NCBI GenBank assembly: GCA_023374025.1
Contig: SIJG01000028.1
Span: 1,350,347 to 1,414,346 of the forward strand
DNA length: 64,000 bases
Reading direction: 5' to 3'
DNA from: Heterodera schachtii
Lineage: Eukaryota; Nematoda; Chromadorea; Rhabditida; Heteroderidae
Under the pieces are notes generated by a model, which did not search any database, was not told where the DNA came from, and worked only from the letters and a program-made list of their open reading frames with translations. Shown one piece after another: positions 32,272 to 46,705 of the stretch. Both the position numbers and the translations under genes were made by a program. Within the stretch, counting starts at the first letter, position 1; the number at the start of each line of letters is the position of its first letter.

Positions 32272-34574
32272 TGCCTCGTTGTTCCCTGGAAAGCATGAAG
32301 AACGATGGGTCGACCCATTGCCAGAAAAGCTGCAATTTCAGCAGCAGAAGAACAAAATTGCCGAGCTGAAATGCAAATACTCGCGCGCCAATGCCAAAGG
32401 TGAAAAGCCATGGGATTTCAATGCTTTTATTAAAATTAAATTTAAAAAATTAATCATTTTTCATTATTTAAACGACTGATAAAATCATAATCAATTACTT
32501 TTTTCATCAATAAAATAGGAAAAAAATAAATGAGAAAATTTAGATATATTCAAATCTAATCAAATTCTAAAAAAATAAATTTTTAAAAATTTCTTAAATT
32601 TAATGCCAAAATGTTTTTGTTTCAGTGCGCTGGTATAAGGGCCGCAAGGAGCTGTTCTCGGACGGTCTCAAGTACAAAATTCTGATCGACAAACAGTCCG
32701 TCACGCTGATCATCAACAACCCGGACCCTGACGACAGCGGCAAGTACACATGCGAAGCGAACGAAATTCCGACCAATTCATTTGTCACTGTAGAGGGTAT
32801 GTTTTGGACAGGTCGTAGGAAAACAGGGCCAAATCAGTTTGAAATAATGAATCACTATTTGCCAGTAACAATCAATCAAAATTAAATATTCTTGGTGGAT
32901 TTGATTAGCTTAGCCTTACATGTTCAATATTGTTTATTTGCCAATAAAATTTGGTAAAAAATATTTTTTTTTAACAGATTTTCATTAAAAATTGTTCATT
33001 TTGCAGATTTTTGGAAAAAATAACGAAATTGGAAAATTTGAGTGAGAGAGGTCTTGGGGGGAGGGGCTACCAATAAGCAACCGAAAATTTTCAGTACACA
33101 TCCCCTTGCTGGGACCGTCCCTGGCCTTTTTTCATACTTTTTGAAATTTTGGTGGCTTTTAAAGAGAGGTTAATCAAAGGAGGACAGTTTTGCCAAGCTA
33201 TAAAATAGATGAATTTTAAAAAGATTTCCAAATATTCCCAAATTCTTTTTCAATCAAACTGATCAGAAAAATGCTTACCAAATTTAAGGGCCATCGATCA
33301 ATTATGTATTCTTGACACCGTTGCCGAACACCATGGAAATTTACCGCACCAAACAAGGCATTTTGACATGCAAATTGAACAGTGCCAGGGCACCATTGGT
33401 TTGGCAAAGGGACGACGAAAAGCCAATTGACGTGTAAGAAATGTTTTATTAAAATTATTTTAAATTGTAATAATTTTTTTTTATTTAAAATGGTTAGATG
33501 ATCCAATATTTCAGTCATGATCCGCGCTATCAAATTGAGAAGGATGCGGCCGGATGCTTCACATTGACCATCCGTGTTGTTGAACAAATTGATCAAGGGA
33601 TGTGGACCGCAACTGTCAACAAAAACGTGATCAGGTGGGATTTTGCTGAATTTTTAAATTCTCACATTGTAATTTGGCACAAAAATTTCAAGTAAATGCC
33701 AAATGTATGTCCAAAAAATACTGCCACCAGAAGTTCTTTTTGCATTTCACTAATTTTCTTTTTAATTTGACTGAAATTGCAAAAAATTTCACTGCATCTT
33801 CTTTTTTTGATGGTGACACAAATTTAAGAGTGCACTGCGTTTTCCCCCCCCCCCCCCCCCCCCGAGAAATTTTTTTTAAAAAAAATTTGCTAACTTTGAA
33901 TTTTCCAAGAAAAAAATCTTAGAAACTTTTTTCATAAGAAAAATCTAAGAAAAAAAAAATTTCGAAAAATTCTCAGCGATTTTTTGGAAGTTTTTTTGAA
34001 AAATCTTAGTAATTCACCATAAAAATTTCTCGCGGGGGGGGGGGGGGGGGAACTGATATGGAGGGCGGGGGGGGGGGGGGGGGACGAGCTGCTCCTCCCC
34101 AAATTTAAGAACATAGCAAAAGAAAATATTGGCAATTCAATTTTTCGGTTAAATAAAAATCTTGATCGTAAATTGGGTCAGTGGAAAATGCGTCAGCGAA
34201 TCAGTATTTTTTTAAATTGAGATACGGTAGTAATATTACCTGAAATTATTACTTGTTTTTTAGAGATTTTGGAAATATCAATTATTTTGACATTTCAAAA
34301 CTTAATTGAAAAAACAGAACAAAATTTATTTGACATTTTGACCTTTTGTAATAACTTAATGCTACAGTAACTTTATTTCAAAAATACTGTATTACTGACA
34401 TTTTTTTGACTGACGTATTTACGAGGAGCTAAAAATATTACTACTTTAAAAATTGATTTTCATTTAAATTATGGCACAAAAATTTCCAGCAAATGCCAAG
34501 TGTATGTGGTGGAGGATCCCCGTGACACATTTGTTGTGCCTGAGCAACTGCGTAACGAGACAGCGGCGAATGAG
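32272..34574 (+). CDS. unc-22: Twitchin N-terminal tandem Ig block, five exons in frame (left arm)
   Basis: Exons are 32,272-32,399, 32,626-32,796, 33,289-33,433, 33,515-33,634 and 34,490-34,574; intron phases agree across the last four joins. Ig A starts SLFPGKHEERWVDPLPEKLQ and continues ELKCKYSRANAKVRWYKG, then DDSGKYTCEAN. Ig B has FLTPLPNTMEIYRTKQ, LTCKLNSARAPLVWQR, EKDAAGCFTLTIR and MWTATVNKN. The last exon begins Ig C (QVYVVEDPRDTFVVP). The Cys, Trp and D-x-G-x-Y-x-C residues of I-set Ig domains are present. Order and sequence follow the first third of worm twitchin closely, so this is the best-preserved twitchin block here. It ends abruptly before the haspin gene; the continuation of Ig C exists only in the right arm. 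Confidence 0.85.
33842..34084. repeat. Cluster of long C and G homopolymer runs
   Basis: A C-run at about 33,844, G-runs at about 34,034 and 34,068, with further runs at 29,068 and 34,627 and, in the right arm, 52,641 and 57,030-57,060. They sit in introns of the duplicated arms and are likely places for length errors. Confidence 0.7.
34187..34410. mobile_element. MITE of the tgcgtcag family, longer member (left arm)
   Basis: Starts aatgcgtcagcgaat and ends ttgactgacgtatt. The interior has acttaatgctacag and aatactgtattac as in the 29,440 element. The inverted relative is at 52,861-53,103. Confidence 0.65.
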
Positions 34575-34996
34575 GTGGGAATAAATTTGAAGGGGAGGAG
34601 GGGGGTAAACGAAAATTTTGCGAGAGGGGGGGGGGGGGGGGGTGGGCTTCGACCATGTTAATTTTTTTTAATTTGCTTTATTTGCATATTTTGGCATTTC
34701 ATGCATTGCGTGACCGTTTTCAAAAATATGTGTTTTTTCGGCATTTTCTAATAAAAAAAAGTAAATTTTTTAAAAATTGGTTAGGCTAAAAAAGTCAGAA
34801 AATAAAAAATTCTTCCTTCTATTCTCAATTTTCTTCAAAATAATTAAATTATTTCTATTTTCTAAAGGACCTAAATTTTGCTTCTCACCACTTTTTTTGA
34901 ATTGATCGGTTTTTCAAAATTCTAAGATTAATTGGATTTTTTAAAATTCCAAAAAAAATTATGAAAACCAAACTTTTTTTTTTAATTTGGTTGGAC

Positions 34997-37106
34997 ATGA
35001 ATGAAGTGCAAACACTTAAGGTTGGCCAGAGCACACCCGAAATCGTCGCCTTGCTCAATCTCAGTATGAGATTTGACGTAACGTTTGAGAGGCGGCGAAG
35101 GCACGCAATGAACCCCATTCAACATTCTCAACTTTCTGATGACGGCGCGGGGACAAGCATGACTTCGAATGTTTCTGTCCAGGACTATGCTTCTTCGGAA
35201 TTTGGTAAAAATGCATGTGAATATAAAATGGAAAAATAAAACGACATTTTTTAAAAATATTCGGTAACGGAAAAGATGATTGCCCCCCTTTTTTCGAAAT
35301 TTTTTTTGTTTTTAAAAGTCATGAAAACATGTTTTCATGGGTTTTTGTGGTCGCTGATCTCGAAGCTTCCACCCATTTCGACCAATGCCGAAACCCGGAC
35401 CCGAATTTGAAAAAAAGCCGAAAATTCAATTTACAAATTTCACTTTTTCTTGTTCAAACTTTGTTCAAATTTGCATCCATTTTCAGATTTGGACGCCTTC
35501 CTCCAGATTTGCGCACAAACCGAGGTTCACACCTGGAAAATGCTCGGAGAATTGAGGTGCTTCTTTTTAGCTTATTTAAACCGATTTTGAACCAAAAGTG
35601 GGAAATTCAAAAATTGGATTATTCGACTTTTTGTTCGAATTCGTGTTCGGAATTTGCCAAAATGGATGGCGGATTCGTGATCAGCGACCTGAAACCCCCA
35701 GACTTGTTTTTATGGCAAAAAAAAAATTGAAATTTTTTTCGAAGGTGGGGTGGGGGGGACAAACTACAGTATTACCCGAAAGTCTAACAAAAATCATAAT
35801 TCTAACGCCGCTTTTTGTTTTAGTTCTTTCAACAAATGGTCAAAAATTGGCGAGGGTGCATTTGGAGAAGTCTTTAAAGGAACACTGGAAAATGCACCCA
35901 TCGCATTTAAGGTTTTTTCGCATTTTTTTGTTGCACTATTTCAAAATTTTTCAAGGTGATCCCGTTCGCTGCCAGCGAGGAGCAGTGTTCGAAGCTCGTC
36001 AATGGGGAGAACCTGAAGCCGGCAAAATTCATCTTTAACGAGCTGTACATCACCAACGAGCTTTCAAAGCTATCCGCCGGCAATGACTTTGTCACGCCAA
36101 CATTCATACAATTGCGCATGAGCAAGATCATTAAAGGTATTTTAATAGAGAGGCAAAATTAATTGTTAAGACTCATCTTTCCGTTTAGGGTGTTTCCCGT
36201 CCAAATTGCTGAAGGCCTGGGATGCCTTCAAGAAGGCAAAACCTGAAAAGGTGGAGAACAAACGGCCCGACACTTATGCTGAAGAAGAACTCCACTTTTT
36301 GATCATCGGCCTTTCCTATGGGGGAATTGACCTGAAGGCATATACGGTAGCTTCAAAGAAAAAATTAAAATAGAAAAAAAAATTTTTCGCAGATACCAAA
36401 CAGCCACGTGTGCTACTCCATCTTCCTCCAAATCGCCTTGTCCCTCGCGGTCGCCGAACGCGTTCTCGGGTTCGAGCATCGTGACTTGCACGACGAGAAT
36501 TTTCTCTTGGAGGAGTGCGCGCCCGACGAAAAAATACGGTAAGTAGTCAAAGGGAAAACACTGGGAAATAATTGTTTTTCTTTTTAAAGGTACAAATACG
36601 ACGGAGCAAAAATAGATGTCGTCTCACATGGAGTACGCGTCTCAATAATCGACTACTCAATTTCGCGTTTGAAAACAAGGTAAGCACTAAAAATTTCTTT
36701 TCACTTAATTGTTTTTCCAAAACCAGAAAATGTGTGTGTTTACGCTGATCTCAGCCAGGACCCGGGCCTTTTCGAGCAAAATGGTGAAAAAGATGGTGGC
36801 GACTACCAATACGACGTCTACAGGATGATGAAGGCGGCGATCAGGTGGAGGATATAAGCGTAATTTTTTTCACATAAAAACTTTTTTAGCGACGACGGTT
36901 GGGCCTCCTTCTGCCCCCAGACAAATCTGTACTGGTTGGACTACGCGGCAAAGAAGCTCTTTAACAACCGCTTCATCAGGAGGGAGAAAAAAGAAGTGAT
37001 TAGAAGGCTCTTCTTTCCCCAGTATCAAAACAAATTTAAAACGACGCGCGATTTCACTGTCGATCCTACATTTTTGACTGTGTTTGCCAAATACATCTCC
37101 AAATAA
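34997..37106 (+). CDS. Haspin (histone H3 Thr3) protein kinase, nine exons
   Basis: Haspin kinases phosphorylate histone H3 on Thr3 in mitosis and so place the chromosomal passenger complex at centromeres. Exons: 34,997-35,204, 35,487-35,556, 35,824-35,911, 35,956-36,136, 36,189-36,346, 36,393-36,538, 36,590-36,679, 36,727-36,844, 36,890-37,106, about 424 residues. Visible motifs are the P-loop GEGAFGEVF, the lysine in IAFKVIPF, FNELYITNELSKLS, the catalytic HRDLHDEN, IIDYS (haspin's DYT in place of DFG) and DYQYDVYRMMK, which is diagnostic. Exon joins keep frame except 7 to 8: an extra A in the AAAA after the acceptor at 36,726 would explain it, and the exon sum is exactly one base over a multiple of three. 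The start ATG at 34,997 is the first good one in exon 1; a further 5' exon cannot be excluded. The N-terminal tail is short (about 95 residues) compared with vertebrate haspin. The kinase domain looks complete. Confidence 0.9.
35335..35701. mobile_element. Foldback repeat bracketing haspin exon 2
   Basis: Left arm about 35,335-35,445 (gtggtcgctgatctcgaag, gaaacccggacccgaattt) and right arm about 35,600-35,701 (ggattcgtgatcagcgacc) are inverted relatives of roughly 105 bp. Haspin exon 2 (35,487-35,556) lies in the loop. The same repeat family, tcgctgatcacgaat with flanking gacccgaattcga, recurs at about 16,650, 39,230-39,470, 47,258-47,600, 55,395-55,700 and 58,815-58,930. Confidence 0.65.
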
Positions 37107-37253
37107 ATTTTTTTTTTAATATTAGAGAAGCGCAACAAATACATTTAACAGAAAATTTACTTCAGACAAAAAACCAAATATGTCGATTTTTTTTTTCGAA
37201 TTTTCTTTTTCTTACTCATCAATTTATTCATCCATCAATCAACTTCATTCTTC

Positions 37254-40147
<2,894 letters not shown>

Positions 40148-40986
40148 TTTCTTTATCTTAAAAGTAGGAAGTTTAGTATTAGGTATCAAATTTTCGTTAA
40201 ATAAAAACAAAGAATAAACAAAAGGTTTATGGATTAAATTTGCAAATTGATTAAAACAAAAAGAAAACCAAACTTTAATCAAACAAAAAAAGAAAGGGGT
40301 AAAACATAAGTAAGATGGATGTATTTTTAAGTAGCTTTTTGTTGTTTTGTCAATTTTTTTTGTTGTTGTTTTATTATTTTGTCGATTTTTTTTTGTAACA
40401 GGGAAAACACAAACACACTCACATTCAGAAATCTTCCACTTAATGTGTTTTTAAATTAGGTATTACGAAACGAAATCCTATTGTATGTATGTCATAACTC
40501 ATATCATAATTTGAATTTTTGTGGCGTTTATTAGGTAAGTAGGTTAGGTTTTTTTTATTAAAAAATTCCTAACCCCACCAAGTTTTTGATTTCATGTAAA
40601 AATCGGTTACTAGTTTTTATCTCATCTATATGTAAAGCAAAACCTAATTAGCAAATGGCTCCCATTTTTTCCTGAAAATTTGGGCGGCTTTGTGTAGGCC
40701 AACCAAGTTTTTTGGGTTTTGACTCCCATTTTTGAACAGTTTTAGTTTGGTGGAACTGTTAAAAGAGGGAAAAGGGAATGTGATGCAAATTTAAAAATAG
40801 AAAAACGCTTCATTTTTTCTCCTTTAAATAACGGGTTCGCAAATAGAAAAAACCAGCCAACTTTTGGATGGATCTCTAAAAATTAACTTATCTTTAACTG
40901 TATTTTATTGCACAGTCACCCTTCCCTCCCATTATGAGAATTATTCCTCTTCGCCCCATAATTACTCAATTTTCTTTTGTTTTTAG
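40148..40986. promoter_or_regulatory. Shared 5' region between PABP (-) and FERRY3-like gene (+)
   Basis: The two genes diverge, so promoters of both are expected here. The sequence is AT-rich with T-runs of ttttgttgttgttttatt type and several aggtaagtaggttagg motifs. No TATA box, trans-splice leader or specific factor site can be assigned with confidence. N-terminal exons of the FERRY3-like gene may be missed here. Confidence 0.35.
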
Positions 40987-43900
40987 CCCTTTAATGCATC
41001 ATCGTCAAATGGAACGGCAGCAATGGTGGGAGGAGTGCACGCTGTTCTCAACCGGACACGACCAAACCAACTTTTTTAGAGCTCTCCTAAAGCTGTGACC
41101 AGAAACTCTGACAATGAGGCACAATCACTTTTTGAAGAGTAATTTCAGGTGCGCAATTGGATAAGTAAAAATTGGATTTTTTCATTTGGGAATTTTAAGA
41201 CTTAACGCGTTATCATCGTTTCATGAGGCAATTAATTTTTTAACGATAACAAAAATTTCCATCTTTTATTGAAGGGTAAGGCTTTGCCCAGTGATTTTTT
41301 TTGAAATTTAATCTAATTTTAGTTCGATAAATAACTCCAAAATTGAAATTTTCGTGTGTAAAATTTCTTTTTGTAATTTCGGGAAAATAATGAGTTTAAT
41401 TTTTAGCATGTGATGCGTAACGCTTCAATGGTCGAACTTTCGAAGCTAATCACAGAAGAGAGCCGAATGACAGAGGAGGTGCATAAATAACCGGGAAATT
41501 TGCAAAAAATTGAATTTTTTTTTTGACAAATAAGAAAGAATTACATTAAGGTACCAAAAATCTAAGGCTAAAATTTCCAACAAAAATTTTTTTTATCCCT
41601 AATTTTTTTGTACGCATCTTTTCTTTTATTGCTCAAAGTTAAGAAAAGTTTGTCAAAAACTTTCAAACTATACCAAGAATGTTTAATTTGATTGAAACGG
41701 AAAAAAATATGATTAAAAAAACTGGTCCAGTGACTGTTTGACCAACTCCGTTAAAAATAAAGCCCCTGGTGGCTCAATTGAAAAAAAAATTGTATCCAAA
41801 TTTCCATGTTTTTTTTCTAACATCATTTGTAGAGTAAGCCAATTGGTATCATGGCAGTTCGTACAACTTTTTATATTGAAAAAAAATTAATTTTTTACGA
41901 AAAAAAATTCATAATTTTTTAACTCATTTTGTCAGATGCGTTCATTGGTCCGTGCGCGCAATTTTGAGGTTGGACGCATCTAACTCACTTGTGAGCAAAC
42001 ACTTGCCCAATCAGTCGCCGATGCCACCGAGTTTGACAAACATTCCTATGAAATTTCGATGCTCAACGAAAAATTACGGGTTGAAAAAGAATTTTTGAAA
42101 AAAAAAATTTTTAAAATTTGTTTACAGCAAGTCAGCATCAATTATTCCCATCAAATTGAGGCATTGAATGAACAGCAACGACACGAATATCGTCAATTGG
42201 TCCGCACAATGTATGCCAATGAAAAAAGTGTGTAACATGGAGGAACAAAACGATTTTTTGGAAAAATTTTGACTTAGAATTAGTATGGTTCATATAAATT
42301 TTCGAAGCAATTCGCTGAAATTTTTTCATTTTTTTTTTGAAAAATTTCTGTTTGAATTCCCCCTTTTAATAGCGGCCCCACCCCCCTCAGGGATATTCCA
42401 ATTTGGGGTGCCCTCTCCCCTATTTCATTTATAGAAATTTGCTTTTCAGTTTGCTTCCCTGGTAAGCAGTTTTAGCTGTGCTGACGACGACACATTGTCC
42501 ACCTGTCCTTTATCAGCCAATGCTTTTGCACCGGTGGTACACCAACCAACCATCACAGTTTTCACGACCATTTCAAAAGTGTGTTTTTATGATGGATTTT
42601 AAAAAATGAGTTTTTAAATTTTTTTAAACCTATTATTAGAGCCTTTTTTCAACTAAAAAATACAATGATTTTTTTTAAAGAATTTCTTTCCAAAAATTAC
42701 GCTAGTGTGAGTAGAAAATTTGGGTTTTGCACTTTTTATTTTAGGTCACGTCACATTCATGCGATTCGAAAATTATGTGGCCCTACACCGACAACATTCT
42801 CTGACATTGGCAGTATTCATCGTCAGCCCGTTGCAACATCCAAAGTGTCTCCGCTGAGAGCTTCACCATTTGCATTGGTCTGTGGAAGTACAAAAAAAAA
42901 AAAATTTTTTTATTGGTTTTTATTCTTGACACCATCAGGCACTTAAGCAGGAATACATACCTCAGAATTTGCTATTCAAAACAATCAATTTTCAAACATT
43001 TGCAAAATTTGAAATTAACAAAAAATTTTCAAATTTTCGAGGGGTAGGCGATTCGGCTCTGTTCCAATTTTTTCAGTTTCTTGGCCCAAATTTTTTTTCT
43101 TAATTGGTCAAAACACACATTCATGGTACCAAACGAAAGCTTAAAGTCTCGGGAACTCAGCAAATTCATTCCTCGTCTATAAAATTAATAAATATTTTTG
43201 CATGAATTTTTAAACAACAAAAAAAAATCGATGTTCATTCACTCTAATAAACCATTGCAGGTGCCCAGCTAAAAACAATGCACAACATGCGAATTTTGAC
43301 CTGCCACCAGCTGGCCGACTTGCTCACTGTGGACAGAAGCTTAACAACACCAGCAACAGCAACATGAATGCCAATTCGTCCACCGTTTGGCATTATGCCA
43401 ACAATTGTGACAATAACAACAACAACAACAATGGCATCAGCGCGAGAACAGACAACAACAATGACAACAATAACAGCAGCAGCAGCACCATTTGCCATTC
43501 GCAGAGTTTGCAATTGTTGATGAATTTGTACAGGCGTGATTTGGCTTGTGCCGTGCTCATTATTGTTGTTGGTAGGTTGACAAAAATAAATAAAAATTAA
43601 AAAATAATCAATAATCAATAATTCTTCAACAAAAAAGTGAGGTGCGGGTAATGTCCCCCCCCCCCAAAAAAAATAAAATTCAAAATTTTTTAATTGAATT
43701 TTTTATCTGAAGATCCTAAAAAATTTCGAAGCTATTTCTTTTTAAAAATTTTTCATATTTTTTACGATTTTCAAGCAAAATTTTTAAAAATAAACAAATT
43801 TTTAAATGAAACTTAATTTTCATAACTTTACTAGAAAAAATTTAAGGAAATTAGAAAAAAAAATGCAGTAAAAAAGGCCTGCTGGGGGAGGACTGCTCCC

Positions 43901-45694
43901 AGAAATGTGTGTTAGGGTCAACCGAAATTTTTGCGAGGGATGACTTGAAAAAAATTAAGTGCATTTTTGGGGTCTCAGTGATGCCGAACATTGGCGGCAA
44001 AAAAAAATGGATTAATTCCTCAATTAAACTACTATTTTATTTTGCAGATGGATCGGACCCGTTGTGGCACGTGAAGGAGCATAACAAATTTGCCCAGCTG
44101 TGCGAACATTCGGCCGAATTGCATTTTGAATCGTTAGAGCGTCAGCTGAAGAAAATTGAATCGAATTGTATGTGGATGAAGAGGCAGACAGGCAGCAAGC
44201 ATATCCCCACACATTTTCAAACAAAAATTTGGTTACACCACATTTTCCGAGACTTTTAAGTCTTCTTCAATTTATGCAAAGAATGTGTAAGCTTTGACCA
44301 AGTACGGAAAAATTTATGGCCTTATGAGACTGATGATTGTGAGAATGTCCATTAATTAATTGACCACCCGTAAACTGCAATAGAGTCGCTTTTAATACAA
44401 CTATATCACATATAATTATAGCATCATTGCCACGCTTGATGATTCGACTTGTAATAACGACATTATGGACGACAGTTCTGAGTTTTCTCAAGGTGCGTGC
44501 AGTGTATTGCACTTGAACAAGCAGTTCTGCTCCAAATAATCAGTCCACCATTCGCACGCATTTATAATAAATAAAGTTATGTGATGCCGAAAATCGTTCG
44601 GCATTTGTCTGAGAATGCACGAAAAAGGATTAGGACCCAAAACGGAATTTTGTAGGGTCGCCAGTTTACAATCACACAGATTTTTGCGGAACAGCATTTT
44701 TGTGGCACTTTCGTGTTCCAAATCGGCACAAAAATTTTTTTTTGACTATAAAAACGAAATTGGTAATTGCCGTACACTATTCATTCAACCACAGATTATG
44801 ATGGTGATCATCAGTATACAGTGAAGGGGGAGGACAACGATGGTTACTGTGGTGACGTAAACTCGTTGAGGCCTGGCGACATGTACATGACCAACCATTC
44901 CAATTTATCAGCTGTTCAGGTGAATGATGTGTGCTCTTTTAGGTTCATTGTCAGTGTGTGATTTATTTGGTTGTTTTCCCAAGATCTCGTTAAATTGAGT
45001 TATTACGGGTTTTGTCCAATTTCATTGTTCACATTGGTTTTTGGCTCGGTTAGATAAAAATTAATTTTATAAAAAAATTTTCATAAATAAATTAAGTTTT
45101 TCCCATCATAAAAAAATTTTCGCACCCAACCATTTGGAAAGTCCCTAATAAATGATATATTGTTGATATGAAGGTCGTCTTCCACATTGTCGGCGAGCGT
45201 CAATTGGTTGAGCAGCAGGACATCTCTTCACGCCATCCATGCATCAATGCATTACGAAATGTCATCCGTTTGGCACCCCATTCTGGCATCAACCATATCA
45301 CATTTCCATTACTTTTGGTTGAGCACATAACTGAGGTGGGGTGTTTTTTGCATAGTTTTTTATATTGTATTTCTCCTCTACCCTCGGGGTAGAAAAACGG
45401 AGAGGAATTTTTTTTAATCTAACAAATAATTTTTTTTAAACCAAAAAGTCTTAGAAATCCATTTATTAAGCAGACTCTCATCATCCGACTTCATCCATTT
45501 CTTCCACACAATGTTTTTTTTCCCGCTAGACAATGACGGTCAGCTGGTGTTTGAGCCGTGCCGAACTGGTCTTCAAGAAGGGTTTTCTGATGGAGGTGTG
45601 CTCCAGCGGGATGAGCACAGCAATTGCCGGAGGCGGTGGTGCCATCGTTGGCGCCTCGGGCAATGCTGTGGTGGCGCGCCCCATTTTAATATAA
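40987..45694 (+). CDS. FERRY3 / C12orf4-like protein (DUF2362 family), about eleven exons
   Basis: In mammals C12orf4 is a subunit of FERRY, the Rab5 effector that links mRNA to early endosomes. Likely exons: about 40,987-41,150, 41,407-41,478, 41,936-42,079, 42,128-42,229, 42,450-42,578, 42,745-42,877, 43,261-43,571, 44,048-44,167, 44,795-44,919, 45,174-45,335, 45,530-45,694. Family matches: a coiled-coil LNEQQRHEYRQLVRTMY; SFTICIG spliced to AQLKTMHNMRIL; FAQLCEHSAELHFESLERQL; LRPGDMYMTNHSNLS; ISSRHPCINALRNVI; ITFPLLLVEHI; TVSWCLSRAELVFKKGFLME. The last four exons join in frame. Odd points: an in-frame TAA in exon 3 and TGA in exon 6, a frame change within the Asn-rich exon 7 (43,261-43,571), and a short diverged C-terminus. 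The first ~150 residues of the family are not clearly seen. It may be a gene with consensus errors or a decaying one. Confidence 0.75.
43380..43485 (+). repeat. AAC/AGC triplet repeat inside FERRY3-like exon 7
   Basis: Imperfect caacaacaac and agcagcagc runs encode an Asn/Ser-rich insert (NNNNNNN and SSSS) between AQLKTMHNMRIL and LYRRDLACAVLI. The mammalian protein has a shorter linker at this place. A frame change falls at or just before the repeat. Confidence 0.7.
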
Positions 45695-46503
45695 ATTTAT
45701 GTGTTGCCATCTGCAATTTCCCTTTCATTATTCAACAATTGGTGGAATTTGTTTTTTTTTCAATTAAAAATTTATTGCCTTTTTATCGGTTCACATGAAT
45801 GGGGTAATTAGTAGTAAAACAAAAAAAGTGTTGGTTGTCCCGTGTCTCGGCAGATGTTTTTGCCAATTTTGGACAAAAACAAAACTGTTTTTATTAAAAT
45901 TTTTTTTAAATTCTCAGAGATATATTTCATTAATGAAAGAAAATTTTAAAAAAACAAAAAATATTAATGCAGTAAAATAATTAACGAAATAATTCATCAA
46001 AATGAATCCACCACCCTCACAAATAATGGAAAATTTCATTCATTGGGGAGGCAAATTAAGCTAAATTTGTACCTGACATTTTCAAATTTTCTGAATTGCT
46101 CTGATTTAACAAGAAAATATGTATTGAAAAAGCAAATTAAAAAAAATATTTAAAAATAAAACATTTAAAAATCGACGACTGTTTTTTGTTTTTATTTCCC
46201 AATCACTAAATAAAACTAAAAAGTTTTTTTAAAAAATTTTTGTATATTGACACACGAAAAATTTAATTTTCTGCCGAGCCGAGACTTTTTGATTTGATTT
46301 TCTCTGATTGATTTTAGCGAAGAAATTTATTTTATTTTTAAAAGAAAATTGAACCATATTTTACAAAGATTTTTTAGGGCTTGGATATACCATAAAATTA
46401 GGACAATTAAAGGAAAATAAAATTTTATCTTCAATTCACAGGGTTTAAAAAAAGAGATGGGCACAAATAAAACAGGAACAGTGAAAAACAAAAAAATTTA
46501 ATA
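45695..46503. other. AT-rich intergenic region
   Basis: No gene seen. The segment 46,410-46,500 (aggaaaataaaattttat to aacaggaacagtgaaaa) is repeated in the same orientation at 61,870-61,950, in both cases directly next to a twitchin fragment on the minus strand. Confidence 0.6.
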
Positions 46504-46678
46504 CTACAACTCATCGTCCAACCAGGTCATCGGCTTGCGCTCCGCTTTTTTTGATGACTTTGGGGTCCACAATGAGTTGGGCCATTGTTTCGTCGTCTTT
46601 GGTGGTGCATTTGTACTCCCCGTGGTCCTCAATGAGAACATTGGTGATCAGCAGACGACGACGGCACCCAGCCCGTTG
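46504..46678 (-). CDS. unc-22: Twitchin Ig C-terminal half with premature end (right arm)
   Basis: From a ttttatag acceptor the frame reads QRAGCRRRLLITNVLIEDHG, then EYKCTTKDDETMAQLIVD, the second half of an I-set Ig with the E-D-H-G-x-Y-x-C core, close to worm twitchin. It then goes straight to KKAERKPMTW, which belongs to a later Ig in the family (AEKRP.LNW), and stops at TAG. About 65 residues are therefore skipped. The fragment at 61,979-62,040 carries the same ERKPVTW motif in its own context. Confidence 0.75.
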
Positions 46679-46705
46679 CTATAAAACAAGAAGCATCAAT
46701 AAAAT

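Larger units (their letters stand above)
19141..34574 (+). repeat. Left arm of a large imperfect inverted duplication
   Basis: Segments here recur in reverse complement between about 46,500 and 61,120. Anchors are: 19,141-19,245 with 60,990-61,120; 21,590-21,790 with 58,205-58,510; 22,800-22,850 with 57,765-57,830; 23,000-23,080 with 57,080-57,150; 24,610-24,717 with 53,914-54,000; 28,037-29,298 with 50,108-51,355; 30,693-30,851 with 48,494-48,667. The coordinate sums stay near 78,600-80,600, so the arms are broadly colinear. One block breaks the order: 34,490-34,574 pairs with 52,706-52,790. Exons of 28,037-28,210 differ from their partner at only a few residues, while the linker exon at 30,693 is more diverged and has length changes. 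Confidence 0.9.

Noticed and set aside
34961..34996. Upstream ATG at 34,961 as the haspin start
   Set aside because: The intervening residues (KTKLFFLIW) come from an AT-rich, homopolymer-containing stretch; the ATG at 34,997 opens the coding-like sequence.
35598..36038. Long open frame across haspin introns (about 146 residues)
   Set aside because: It is out of frame with the kinase exons it overlaps and contains intron and foldback sequence.
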